Assembly: GCA_963514535.1 (NCBI GenBank)
Contig: CAUPUB010000047.1
Location: forward strand, 1-16,318
Reading direction: 5' to 3'
Source: CAJPSE01 sp963514535
GTDB lineage: Bacteria > Synergistota > Synergistia > Synergistales > Aminobacteriaceae
Length of the DNA stretch: 16,318 nucleotides
In this document: piece after piece, positions 1-6,724 of the stretch
Layout: each line of letters opens with the position of its first letter
Numbering within the stretch: the stretch's first letter is position 1
Program-made: the position numbers and the translations under genes
The notes under the pieces: model-generated
What the model was told of the DNA's origin: nothing
The model's input: the letters and a program-made list of their open reading frames with translations, nothing else
The model's database searches: none

Positions 1-1
1 G

Positions 2-382
2 AGCGAGGAGGAGCGTCTGCGCTACCTTCTGAGCTACAAGGCGATGATGGACGATTTGACGATCGACGAAGCGATTCACCGTACCGCAAGGGCCGAAGGA
101 CTTGCTGAGGGTCGTGCCGAGGGTCGTGCCGAGGGTCGTGCCGAGGGTCGTGCTGAGGGTCGTACTGAGGGTCGTGCTGAGGGTCGTGCTGAGGGTCGTG
201 CTGAGGGTCGTGCTGAGGGCGAGGCTAAAGGCAAGGCCGAGGGGCTTGCCGAGGGTGAGGCAAGAGCCCGGACGGAGACGGCGCGGAATCTGCTCCGGAT
301 GGGGCTGGAGCCCGCCAAGGTCGCCGAGGCCGCCAGCCTCACCCTCGAGGAGGTCCATGCCCTGCAGGGCCAAGCCGGCTAG
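2..382 (+). CDS. C-terminal part of an Rpn-family (PD-(D/E)XK nuclease / transposase-like) protein, 5' truncated by the window edge
   Basis: The frame is open from the first bases, so the gene starts upstream; an internal ATG at 44 is unlikely to be the start. The visible 126 residues begin with an acidic helix (SEEERLRYLLSYKAMMDDLT), then a run of AEGR tetrads, then a short helical tail (LLRMGLEPAKVAEAASLTLEEV) ending at TAG 380-382. Charged EGR-type repeats followed by a small helical module are typical of the C-termini of Rpn/YhgA-like recombination-promoting nucleases and of related Rpn-like ORFs annotated as transposases. The catalytic PD-(D/E)XK domain would lie off the left edge, so nuclease activity cannot be judged. 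The tail helix resembles the small motif that follows such repeats in many family members. The call rests on overall architecture, not on catalytic residues. Confidence 0.7.
   Translation, partial: SEEERLRYLLSYKAMMDDLTIDEAIHRTARAEGLAEGRAEGRAEGRAEGRAEGRTEGRAEGRAEGRAEGRAEGEAKGKAEGLAEGEARARTETARNLLRMGLEPAKVAEAASLTLEEVHALQGQAG
104..211 (+). repeat. Nine tandem 12-bp coding repeats (AEGR tetrads)
   Basis: Nine consecutive units of the form GCN GAG GGT CGT encode eight AEGR and one TEGR. GAG, GGT and CGT are identical in every unit; only the first codon varies (GCT, then GCC three times, GCT, ACT, then GCT three times). Decayed copies continue to about 262. Near-identity at synonymous positions points to recent expansion by slippage or unequal crossover. 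The peptide is predicted to form a highly charged helix. Confidence 0.95.
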
Positions 383-431
383 ACGCATAAGCAGGCGGCT
401 GCCCCCCTCGTCTCGTTCGCCCCGACCCCGC

Positions 432-473
432 ACTTTCAATCTGTTCTCTCTTAACCCGTCTACTTTCAATCTG
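432..473. repeat. Pair of exact 12-bp direct repeats upstream of the macA promoter
   Basis: ACTTTCAATCTG occurs at 432-443 and again at 462-473, with start points 30 bp apart, close to three helical turns. Both lie in the 215-bp gap between the Rpn-like gene and macA, about 50-90 bp upstream of the -35 box at 522. Two identical sites on one DNA face upstream of a promoter would suit an activator or repressor dimer. No regulator is encoded nearby and the function is inference. The rest of the gap (383-521) holds no ORF or terminator I can support. Confidence 0.6.
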
Positions 474-521
474 CCTTGGAACGTGCGTATTTCTACGATT
501 TGCCCCCCACGTATCCTTACG

Positions 522-550
522 TTGTCCGTTGGAAGCCCACCCCCTATACT
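522..550 (+). promoter_or_regulatory. Sigma70-type promoter of the macA-macB operon
   Basis: TTGTCC at 522-527 (4 of 6 to TTGACA) and TATACT at 545-550 (5 of 6 to TATAAT) are separated by exactly 17 bp. Transcription would start near 557, giving a leader of about 40 nt before the ATG at 598, which has GGAGGG at 585-590. Confidence 0.7.
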
Positions 551-597
551 TTTACCGAAGAAGACGGTACAGACGCGGATATTCGGAGGGGTCGTTC

Positions 598-1878
598 ATG
601 AAGGTTTTGAAGTTGCTGCTGTTTGGGGCCGCCGCGGCGGGAATCGCCTGGGGCGTCTGGTACGGGTACTTCAGGGACGGTGGGGCGGAGTACGTCTACC
701 GGACCCAGCCCGTGACGCGCGGGAGCATCTCCGCGACCGTCAGCGCCACCGGAAGCGTCAATCCCGTGGAGATGGTGGACGTCGGAACCCAGGTCTCCGG
801 GACGCTCAAGGAGATCTACGTCGACTACAACAGCCGGGTCACGAAGGGCCAGCTGGTCGCCATGCTGGAGACCGACATGCTGCAGTCGAGGGTCGACGAG
901 GCGAGGGCCTCTTTGGCCCTTGCCCAGGCCCGCGTGACGAGCGCCAGGGCGTCCGCTGCGGACGCGGACCGGACCTTTAAGCGCAATAAGGAGCTCTGGG
1001 AGCGGAACTTGATCGCGCGGAGCGAGCTGGACTCCGCGGAGACCAAGCTCTCCCTGGCCCGCGCCTCCCTGGCCGAGCACAACGCCCAGGTCGTGCAGGC
1101 CAAGGCCTCGCTGAAGCAGGCCGAGACGAGCCTGGGCTACGCGCGCATCGTCTCGCCCGTCGACGGGGTGGTCATCGCGCGGAAGGTGGACGTGGGGCAG
1201 ACCGTGGCGGCCAGCCTCCAGACGCCGACGCTCTTCTCCATCGCCCGCGACCTGACCCGGATGCAGATCGAGGCCAGCGTCGACGAGGCGGACATCGGGC
1301 GCATCGCAGAGGGTCAGAAAGCGATCTGCCGGTTCGATGCGTGGCCGGACACGACGTTCGAGGGGACGGTGACACAGGTGCGCCTGAAGTCCACGGTCGT
1401 CTCCAACGTCGTCACCTATACGGTGATTATCCGGGTGGACAACTCGGAGCTGAAGCTGAAGCCCAGCATGACGGCCAATGTCACCATCGTCACGGAGGAG
1501 AAGAAGGACGTGCTGCGGGTGCCCGCCGCGGCGCTCCGCTTCACGCCGCCGGGCGATGTCCTCGCCGCCCTCTCCGCCCCCTCCGGGACGGAGAAGGAGG
1601 AGAGGGCGACGGGGTCGATCATGGGGCTGCCCCCGATGCGGCGGAGAAATGGGAACCGTTCGGACGACGAGGACGATCCCGTAGTCTGGGTCGTGGAGGA
1701 CGGAAAGATTGTGGGCAGCGTCCCCGTCGGGGAACAGGGGATCAGCGACCGAACGTGGGTGGAGGTCTCGGACTCGCAGCTCGAGGAGGGACAGGAGCTG
1801 GCCGTCTCCTTCAGCACCGCCGGGGGGGCGGCCGTCGTGGCCGGGGGCGAGGCCGTCGTGGTGAGGACGGGCCGATGA
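598..1878 (+). CDS. macA: MacA-like periplasmic adaptor subunit (membrane fusion protein) of an ABC-type tripartite exporter
   Basis: This 426-residue protein should bridge an inner-membrane MacB-type transporter to an outer-membrane channel. ATG 598 is chosen over upstream in-frame codons because GGAGGG (585-590) sits 7 nt before it and the product starts with a membrane anchor (MKVLKLLLFGAAAAGIAWGV). Order of parts: a signal anchor at about 4-22; a first lipoyl half near 38-65 (VGTQVSGTLKEIYVD); an alpha-helical hairpin coiled coil at about 93-178; a second lipoyl half (SPVDGVVIARKVDVGQTV) at about 182-200; a beta-barrel at about 215-300; and a membrane-proximal domain to the end. A low-complexity acidic/basic linker (around NGNRSDDEDD) interrupts the last domain. 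The stop overlaps the ATPase start (ATGA at 1875), so translation is probably coupled. Whether the substrate is a macrolide, peptide or lipid is not shown; macA names the family. Confidence 0.9.
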   Translation: MKVLKLLLFGAAAAGIAWGVWYGYFRDGGAEYVYRTQPVTRGSISATVSATGSVNPVEMVDVGTQVSGTLKEIYVDYNSRVTKGQLVAMLETDMLQSRVDEARASLALAQARVTSARASAADADRTFKRNKELWERNLIARSELDSAETKLSLARASLAEHNAQVVQAKASLKQAETSLGYARIVSPVDGVVIARKVDVGQTVAASLQTPTLFSIARDLTRMQIEASVDEADIGRIAEGQKAICRFDAWPDTTFEGTVTQVRLKSTVVSNVVTYTVIIRVDNSELKLKPSMTANVTIVTEEKKDVLRVPAAALRFTPPGDVLAALSAPSGTEKEERATGSIMGLPPMRRRNGNRSDDEDDPVVWVVEDGKIVGSVPVGEQGISDRTWVEVSDSQLEEGQELAVSFSTAGGAAVVAGGEAVVVRTGR

Positions 1879-2606
1879 GCGTCCCGGATTCCGTTTCGCA
1901 GAGGCCCGCACGTCCCCTGATCGAGGTGGAGGGGCTCGTCAAGGTCTACCGGACCGGCGATGTGGAGCTGCGCGCGCTGGACGGCGTCTCGTTCTCGGTG
2001 GCGCACGGGGAGTTCGTGGCGGTGATGGGTCCCTCGGGGTCGGGAAAGTCCACGACGATGAACATGCTGGGCTGCCTGGACTCCCCGACCCAGGGGCGCT
2101 ACCTCCTCGACGGGCGGGACGTGGCGCGCCTCTCGGGCGACGAGCTGGCGAAGGTCCGCAACGAGAAGCTGGGCTTCGTGTTCCAGGGTTTCAACCTGCT
2201 GCCGCGCCTCTCGGCCGTGGACAACGTCGCGCTCCCCCTCGTCTATTCAGGGGTCCCCTCGCGGGAACGGAGCGAGCGGGCCCGCGAGGCCCTGGAGCGC
2301 GTGGGGCTGGGCGCCCGTCTGGGACACAGGCCCAATCAGATGAGCGGCGGCCAGCAGCAGCGCGTCGCCATCGCGCGGGCCCTCGTCGGCAGGGCGCCCC
2401 TGATCCTGGCCGACGAGCCGACGGGGAACCTGGACACGCGGACGAGCGAGGAGATCATGGATCTTCTCGTCGAGGTCAACCGGGAGGGCAAGACGGTAGT
2501 GCTGGTGACGCATGAGCCGGACATCGCCGCCTATGCGCGGCGGGTCCTGCACTTCAAGGACGGTCGCCTGGTCTCCGACGAGACGCCATCCGGAAGGGGG
2601 AATTGA
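1875..2606 (+). CDS. MacB-type ABC transporter ATP-binding protein (LolD/MacB family)
   Basis: A 243-residue nucleotide-binding subunit that powers the adjacent permease. Walker A is G52-P-S-G-S-G-K-S59, the ABC signature is S157-G-G-Q160 followed by QQR, Walker B ends in LILADEPTGNLD (D180, E181), and the switch histidine is H213 in VTHEP. The stretch from VYRTGDVELRALDGVSF onward is typical of the MacB/LolD/FtsE group. ATG 1875 overlaps the macA stop by ATGA. Earlier in-frame ATGs lie inside macA and give no family sequence. In E. coli MacB this domain is fused to the permease; here it is a separate gene, as in many Gram-positive and some diderm operons. A LolD-like role is possible from sequence alone, but the macA context argues for export. 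Confidence 0.93.
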   Translation: MSVPDSVSQRPARPLIEVEGLVKVYRTGDVELRALDGVSFSVAHGEFVAVMGPSGSGKSTTMNMLGCLDSPTQGRYLLDGRDVARLSGDELAKVRNEKLGFVFQGFNLLPRLSAVDNVALPLVYSGVPSRERSERAREALERVGLGARLGHRPNQMSGGQQQRVAIARALVGRAPLILADEPTGNLDTRTSEEIMDLLVEVNREGKTVVLVTHEPDIAAYARRVLHFKDGRLVSDETPSGRGN

Positions 2607-2608
2607 GG

Positions 2609-3823
2609 ATGTTCGAGACGCTGCGCACCGCCCTGTCCTCGCTCTTGGCGAACAAGACGCGCTCGCTTCTGACGATGCTGGGCGTGGTCATCGGGGTTGG
2701 GGCGGTCATCGCGATGGTCGCCGTGGGGAATGGCGCCTCCGTCCAGATGCAGGACCTCGTCTCCGGCCTGGGGAGCAACCTGCTCATCCTGAGCCCGGGA
2801 GCGCCCCGTTCGGGCGGCGTGCGTCAGAGCGGGGGCGCGCGCCTGACGCTCTCCGACGTGAGGGCCGTGACGGAGGAGTGCTGGTCGGTGCTCCGGGCGG
2901 CCCCCCTGGTGAACCTCTCGGCCCAGCTGATCTACGAGAACCAGAACTGGCCGACCCGCGTGACGGGCACCACGCCGTCGTTCTTCGACGTCGACAACCG
3001 CAGCATCTACCTGGGGCGGCTTTTGGACGACGAGGACGAGCGGAGTGCGGCCAAGGTCTGCGTCATCGGCCAGACGGTCGCGGCACAGCTCTTCGGCTTG
3101 GCGAACCCCTTGGGCAAGAGCATCCGGATCAACAAGATCCCCTTCGAGGTCGTGGGCGTGCTGGCCCCGAAGGGCGGTGGGTCGATGGGGCAGGACCAGG
3201 ACGACACGGTGGTGGTGCCGATTACCACGGCGCAGCGGCGCTTGGTGCGCAGCTCGTTGGCCGAAGCCGTGCACATGGCCCTCATCCAGGTCCGGGACGT
3301 CAGCATGCTGGAGGGGGGGATGGCGGAGATCCGGGCCCTGATGCGCCAGCGACATCGAATCGGCAGGGGGAAGGACGACGACTTCGAGATCTGGAACATG
3401 ACCCAGATGGTGGAGTCCCTGCAGCAGTCGGCCTGGGTGATGTCCGCACTGCTCGGGGCCGTGGCCTCCATCTCCCTGCTGGTGGGGGGGATCGGCATCA
3501 TGAACATCATGCTGGTCTCCGTCACGGAACGGACCCGCGAGATCGGGATCCGCATGGCGATAGGGGCCCGAGCCGGGGACATCCGACTGCAGTTCCTGCT
3601 GGAGGCGCTGGTGCTGTCCCTGCTGGGCGGCGTCCTGGGGATCCTCCTGGGGATGACGGCGTCGTGGGGCGTGACGGAGTTTTTGACGTGGCCCACGTCC
3701 GTGTCGCCCGGGGCCATCGCGCTGGCGGCGGGGTTCTCCGGCGTCGTCGGGGTCTTCTTCGGCCTCTATCCGGCCTGGAAGGCGTCGCGGCTCAGGCCCA
3801 TCGACGCCCTACGGTTCGAGTGA
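2609..3823 (+). CDS. MacB-type ABC transporter permease (FtsX/MacB_PCD family)
   Basis: A 404-residue permease with the MacB layout: a cytoplasmic N-terminal helix, TM1 at about 18-40 (SLLTMLGVVIGVGAVIAMVA), a large extracytoplasmic domain at about 45-270, then three C-terminal TMs at about 277-300, 329-352 and 366-389. The signature between TM2 and TM3 is present (GIGIMNIMLVSVTERTREIG, then IRMAIGAR), as is the C-terminal YPAWKASRLRPIDALR. ATG 2609 is preferred over TTG 2603 because GGAAGGGGG (2592-2600) is 8 nt from the ATG but only 2 nt from the TTG. It follows the ATPase stop by 2 bp. It converges with the DUF4153 gene across only 33 bp, and I see no intrinsic terminator there. Confidence 0.92.
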   Translation: MFETLRTALSSLLANKTRSLLTMLGVVIGVGAVIAMVAVGNGASVQMQDLVSGLGSNLLILSPGAPRSGGVRQSGGARLTLSDVRAVTEECWSVLRAAPLVNLSAQLIYENQNWPTRVTGTTPSFFDVDNRSIYLGRLLDDEDERSAAKVCVIGQTVAAQLFGLANPLGKSIRINKIPFEVVGVLAPKGGGSMGQDQDDTVVVPITTAQRRLVRSSLAEAVHMALIQVRDVSMLEGGMAEIRALMRQRHRIGRGKDDDFEIWNMTQMVESLQQSAWVMSALLGAVASISLLVGGIGIMNIMLVSVTERTREIGIRMAIGARAGDIRLQFLLEALVLSLLGGVLGILLGMTASWGVTEFLTWPTSVSPGAIALAAGFSGVVGVFFGLYPAWKASRLRPIDALRFE

Positions 3824-3847
3824 GCTTCATTAAAGTGAGCTTCATTA
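3819..3847. repeat. 14-bp tandem direct repeat at the end of the permease gene
   Basis: AGTGAGCTTCATTA occurs at 3819-3832 and 3834-3847 (period 15). The first copy contains the permease stop codon TGA (3821-3823). The second fills most of the short gap before the end of the convergent DUF4153 gene. It looks like a local duplication, not a hairpin, so it is unlikely to be a terminator. Confidence 0.8.
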
Positions 3848-3856
3848 TCTTGCCGG

Positions 3857-5587
3857 CTACCTTGCCGTTTGGCTTCCCGGCCAGGGCAGGATGCGGTACC
3901 GGTCCCCCCGGATCGTCACGTCTCTGAACTGCGGCTCCGCGACGGAGACGTCCTGAGAGGACAGACCCTCCGGGGAAAAGCCGCCCTGAAAGAAGCCTGC
4001 GACGCGCGGCTCCCCGGAGGCGACCTCCAGGACGAGTCCGGTTCCGGGCCGGATTACCAGGAGGGCCTCCCCGCCGTTTTCCCCCTCGGTCAGGACGTCC
4101 TCGAACACAAAGACCGCATCGGAGCTGCGGCGCAGGGACCGCAGTACGCCGTCGTCCCCCTCCCAGAGCCGGACCAGGCGCTCGACCAGTTCCGGGGGGA
4201 GCCTGCGTCCGGCTGGGTAGACGGCGGCGTTGTGCAGGATGTCGCGCCTTTGCGACTCGGGGACCGTGCCGCTGCGCACGTCCCTCCAGTGTGCCAGGGG
4301 ATCCACCCTCATGGCGGCCTCGATGCGCCGCCGGATGGCGCCCGCTCGTGGGTGCGCGGCGTCCCGCAGCCGTGTCAGGGCATAGTTGCCGTAGCGTCCG
4401 AGGCTGAAGCGCAGGTAGAGGTAGTCGAAGTCCGCCGGGGTGATCTGGCCGCCCAGCAGGCGGTCCACCTGGTTGTTCGCCGCCAGGCGGTAGGGGTCCA
4501 GGAGCGGGGAGTTCATCGCAACGACGAGCACGGACAGGATGAGGGCCGAGGCGGTGTTGATGCGCCCGATTGCGGACGGCCACTGCCGCAGCAGGACGGC
4601 CCCCGCGTAGCCCAGGCCCCAGATGCCCGTCACGACCACCAGAAACGCGGCGTGGATACGGTCGACCGAGAGCCCGTACTGCTGGATCCTCAGCCCCAAT
4701 GAGTAGAGGCAGAGCGCCGTATAGGCGGGAAGGCAGAGCAGAGAGACCTTCGCCAGGGCCCCGACGGCCCGGCTGCTGAAGGGGGACCGGGTCCCGTCGA
4801 GCCACGCGGCGTTGGCGAGCAGGATGGTGCCCAGCTGGAGGAGCAGCATCAAAGAGCTGGCCTGGCCGGTGCTCCAGAGGGTCTTGAGCCCGGAGTAGGG
4901 CAGGCAGGCGATGAAGACGAAGGAGAGGGCCGAGAAGGGGGGCAGAAGCCAGGCCAGGATGGACAGGATCCAGCGCCCCAGTGAATCGATGCCGGGGTGC
5001 TTGAGCGCCAGGGTGATGGAGATGGCGACCGTGAGGCTCGTCAGGGGCGCCGCCACGAGCGGGTGAAACAGGATGCCCGGCACGAACGCCAGCCCGACGA
5101 TGTCGAAGAGCAGGCTGGCGGTGAGGAGCAGCGCCCAGAAGACCACGGTCATGATGGTGGCCTGGAACAGCAGAAACACGTTGCGGCAGAGCTGGAAGAA
5201 GATGTCGGAGTAGGGGACGTGCCAGCTCCAGGTCGCGATGCGGCACTGGAAGAAAGGAAGGAGCAGGAAGGCGGCCATGCAGATCCTCAGCAGGTCCATG
5301 CCCTGGGAGGGCATGGAGAGGAACATGCCGTCGGGCGGATAGAGGGACCAAAGCCTGTAGGCACAGAAGGTTGAGAGCACGAGGGCAAGCCCCCCCAGAA
5401 AGCGCTTGAGCCGCCTTCCCCAGTGTTCCTGGGCCAGCCAGAAGGCGAAGGGGAGGACGGTCAACAGGGGCAGAGATAGATCCAGAAAGGGCCCACTCCG
5501 GGTTACGGCATACTGCCCCAACAGAAGCCCCTGCAGCAGGGCCGACAGGATCACCCAAAGGTAACGCTTGCGGTCGATTCCGTACAT
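3857..5587 (-). CDS. DUF4153 domain-containing polytopic membrane protein
   Basis: A 576-residue protein. The first ~350 residues are many hydrophobic segments (for example WVILSALLQGLLLGQYAV near the start and LLFDIVGLAFVPGILF mid-way), about ten or more TM helices. A soluble C-terminal half follows. The membrane part ends in the family hallmark SPLLDPYRLAANNQVDRLL (D364 onward), then DFDYLYLRFSLGRYG. The C-terminal ~180 residues are a cytosolic or periplasmic domain without a recognised motif. DUF4153 function is unknown. ATG 5587 is the only credible start after the upstream stop at 5629, but no Shine-Dalgarno precedes it: the 40 nt upstream read pyrimidine-rich on the coding strand. It lies 41 nt after the LmeA-like gene and probably shares its promoter, so translation may depend on re-initiation. 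Confidence 0.85.
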   Translation of the reverse strand: MYGIDRKRYLWVILSALLQGLLLGQYAVTRSGPFLDLSLPLLTVLPFAFWLAQEHWGRRLKRFLGGLALVLSTFCAYRLWSLYPPDGMFLSMPSQGMDLLRICMAAFLLLPFFQCRIATWSWHVPYSDIFFQLCRNVFLLFQATIMTVVFWALLLTASLLFDIVGLAFVPGILFHPLVAAPLTSLTVAISITLALKHPGIDSLGRWILSILAWLLPPFSALSFVFIACLPYSGLKTLWSTGQASSLMLLLQLGTILLANAAWLDGTRSPFSSRAVGALAKVSLLCLPAYTALCLYSLGLRIQQYGLSVDRIHAAFLVVVTGIWGLGYAGAVLLRQWPSAIGRINTASALILSVLVVAMNSPLLDPYRLAANNQVDRLLGGQITPADFDYLYLRFSLGRYGNYALTRLRDAAHPRAGAIRRRIEAAMRVDPLAHWRDVRSGTVPESQRRDILHNAAVYPAGRRLPPELVERLVRLWEGDDGVLRSLRRSSDAVFVFEDVLTEGENGGEALLVIRPGTGLVLEVASGEPRVAGFFQGGFSPEGLSSQDVSVAEPQFRDVTIRGDRYRILPWPGSQTAR

Positions 5588-5609
5588 GGAGGAATGCGGC
5601 TGGAGGAAT
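5587..5609. repeat. 9-bp direct repeat flanking the DUF4153 start codon
   Basis: TGGAGGAAT on the plus strand occurs at 5587-5595 and 5601-5609 (period 14). On the coding (minus) strand it reads ATTCCTCCA twice just ahead of and into the ATG. This is the complement of a ribosome-binding sequence, so it does not serve as one for this gene. Confidence 0.7.
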
Positions 5610-5628
5610 AAGAGATAGAGGGACGCGG

Positions 5629-6435
5629 TCAGCGTGCCAGGTAGTGGTACGTGGCGCCCTGCTCGACCGGCTGCGGGGGAAGGCGCGTGGAGAGCAGCGC
5701 CGACCCCTCCTCCAGTGTGACGGTATGGAGCTTCAGAGGCAGGGGAAATCGGGCGAGGTCCAGCAGGGGCTGGATCTGCGACAGCGCCTTGTTCGTGATG
5801 TAGTCGGGTAGGTCCAGCTTGTTGATGCGCACACGGGGCCCGTCCAGCCAAAGCTCCTTGCGGTTGACGATCTCCAGCTTGCTGTCGATCTCGATCAGGA
5901 TGTCCAGGGTGACGAACAGGACCTTGGCCAGGTACGTCCCCCTGCCCTTGAGCCCGGAGGGCGTGATGGCGAGCGTGATGTTCTTCCAGTGATCGTCCTT
6001 GCCGAAGGTCTGGGCCTCCAGGCCCTTGTTGATGTCCTCCTCGAGGATGCGGCACGCGGCATAGATCTGGAGGGCATCCCGGCACTCGACATCCCCGGAG
6101 GCCCAGTTCTCCGGCGCGTTGAACTGGACGTCGTTCATGCGGAAGGTCAGCCTGTCGATGCGGACGTTTTCGATCCTGACGCCCGTCAGGTCCATGAAGA
6201 GGTCGTGAAAACGTCCCGTGGCGTCCGGCTGCCCCACGACCGAGAGCGTGAGCTCCTCCGGGGCGAAGCGGTTCACGTAATAGGCCAGGAGGCGCGAGGT
6301 GTCGTCCGTGGGCTCGATCGCTCCCCGGAACTCGAAGTCGGCGGCCCAAAGGGCGGATGCGGCGAGGGGCAGGGAAAATCCTCCTCTCGCCAAAAGCATC
6401 AGAAGCATCAACAGAAGCAGCTTGATCGTCCTCAA
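5629..6435 (-). CDS. Exported LmeA-family (DUF2993) phospholipid-binding-type protein
   Basis: A 268-residue protein. The start is assigned to TTG 6435 because AGGAGG (6445-6450 on this strand) sits 9 nt upstream and the product then begins with a clean signal sequence (MRTIKLLLLMLLMLLARGGF, then a likely cleavage near residues 25-31). In-frame upstream codons to 6600 give non-signal sequence. The mature part resembles DUF2993/LmeA: LTGVRIENVRIDRLTFRMND, a central helical stretch (EEDINKGLEAQTFG), a long beta region (ITPSGLKGRGTYLAKVLFVT) and a C-terminal LKLHTVTLEEGSALLSTRLP. LmeA of mycobacteria binds phospholipids in the periplasm; that role is transferred by family only. It is followed by the DUF4153 membrane protein, and the two are divergent from waaA, which suggests envelope lipid work. 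A hydrophobic pocket cannot be verified from sequence. Confidence 0.75.
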   Translation of the reverse strand: MRTIKLLLLMLLMLLARGGFSLPLAASALWAADFEFRGAIEPTDDTSRLLAYYVNRFAPEELTLSVVGQPDATGRFHDLFMDLTGVRIENVRIDRLTFRMNDVQFNAPENWASGDVECRDALQIYAACRILEEDINKGLEAQTFGKDDHWKNITLAITPSGLKGRGTYLAKVLFVTLDILIEIDSKLEIVNRKELWLDGPRVRINKLDLPDYITNKALSQIQPLLDLARFPLPLKLHTVTLEEGSALLSTRLPPQPVEQGATYHYLAR

Positions 6436-6444
6436 GATGAAAGA

Positions 6445-6450
6445 CCTCCT
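6445..6450 (-). promoter_or_regulatory. Shine-Dalgarno that fixes a TTG start for the LmeA-like gene
   Basis: AGGAGG on the minus strand, 9 nt before TTG 6433-6435. There is no ATG or GTG at suitable distance, so TTG is the best-supported start. Confidence 0.75.
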
Positions 6451-6471
6451 AATGGATTCCCGTTCGCCCTT

Positions 6472-6477
6472 ATTATA
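6472..6477 (-). promoter_or_regulatory. -10 box of the LmeA-DUF4153 promoter
   Basis: A perfect TATAAT on the minus strand, about 37 nt upstream of the TTG start. At the 17-bp position (6495-6500) the minus strand reads GACCCG, a poor -35, so an activator may be needed or the promoter is weak. Confidence 0.55.
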
Positions 6478-6602
6478 GCTCAGTACGCATGGCCCGGGTC
6501 GGAAAAGGTCGGGAAAGAACCCCGGTCCGCCGCTGTCCCCTTTTCGGTCCGCGTTCGTGCGATAATACGTACGGGCGCGCAGGTCTCGGCCGGCCCTCAT
6601 AA

Positions 6603-6608
6603 TATAAT
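6603..6608 (+). promoter_or_regulatory. -10 box of the waaA promoter in the divergent intergenic region
   Basis: A perfect TATAAT on the plus strand; no good -35 at 16-18 bp (6580-6585 reads CAGGTC). Transcription from here would give a leader of about 110 nt before the waaA start. A second candidate, GATAAT, lies at 6561-6566. The leader also carries TTTTGTGTG twice (6658-6666 and 6676-6684). The whole 6436-6724 gap holds these elements and no supported gene. Confidence 0.5.
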
Positions 6609-6711
6609 GAGGGGAAGGAAGGGGGCCTCCGTCGGGACAGCTGGCTTTCCTCGCTCTTTTTGTGTGTTTCGCACGTTTTGTGTGCCCTGCCCTTATTGCC
6701 TTATCGTATAC

Positions 6712-6716
6712 GGAGG
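6712..6716 (+). promoter_or_regulatory. Shine-Dalgarno that fixes a GTG start for waaA
   Basis: GGAGG ends 8 nt before GTG 6725-6727. Upstream in-frame codons back to 6662 encode residues that do not match the family N-terminus, so GTG is preferred. Confidence 0.75.
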
Positions 6717-6724
6717 TGTGCGCC

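Noticed and set aside
104..211. AEGR tract as a CRISPR or noncoding repeat array
   Set aside because: The 12-bp period keeps the reading frame and continues an open coding frame, so it is a coding repeat.
373..400. AGCCG...CGGCT inverted repeat after the Rpn-like gene as a terminator
   Set aside because: Only 5 bp of stem, a long loop and no T-run.
432..473. Repeat pair as a mini CRISPR array (TTTCAAT resembles some CRISPR repeats)
   Set aside because: Only two 12-bp copies with an 18-bp spacer and no cas genes; too short for a CRISPR repeat.
544..1911. A 455-codon minus-strand open frame opposite macA
   Set aside because: It is an antisense shadow of macA with His/Asp/Arg-rich composition and no recognisable domain.
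3792..5558. A 588-codon minus-strand frame overlapping the DUF4153 gene in another frame
   Set aside because: The DUF4153 frame has TM helices and the family motif; this one is Arg/Pro/Gly-rich with no family features.
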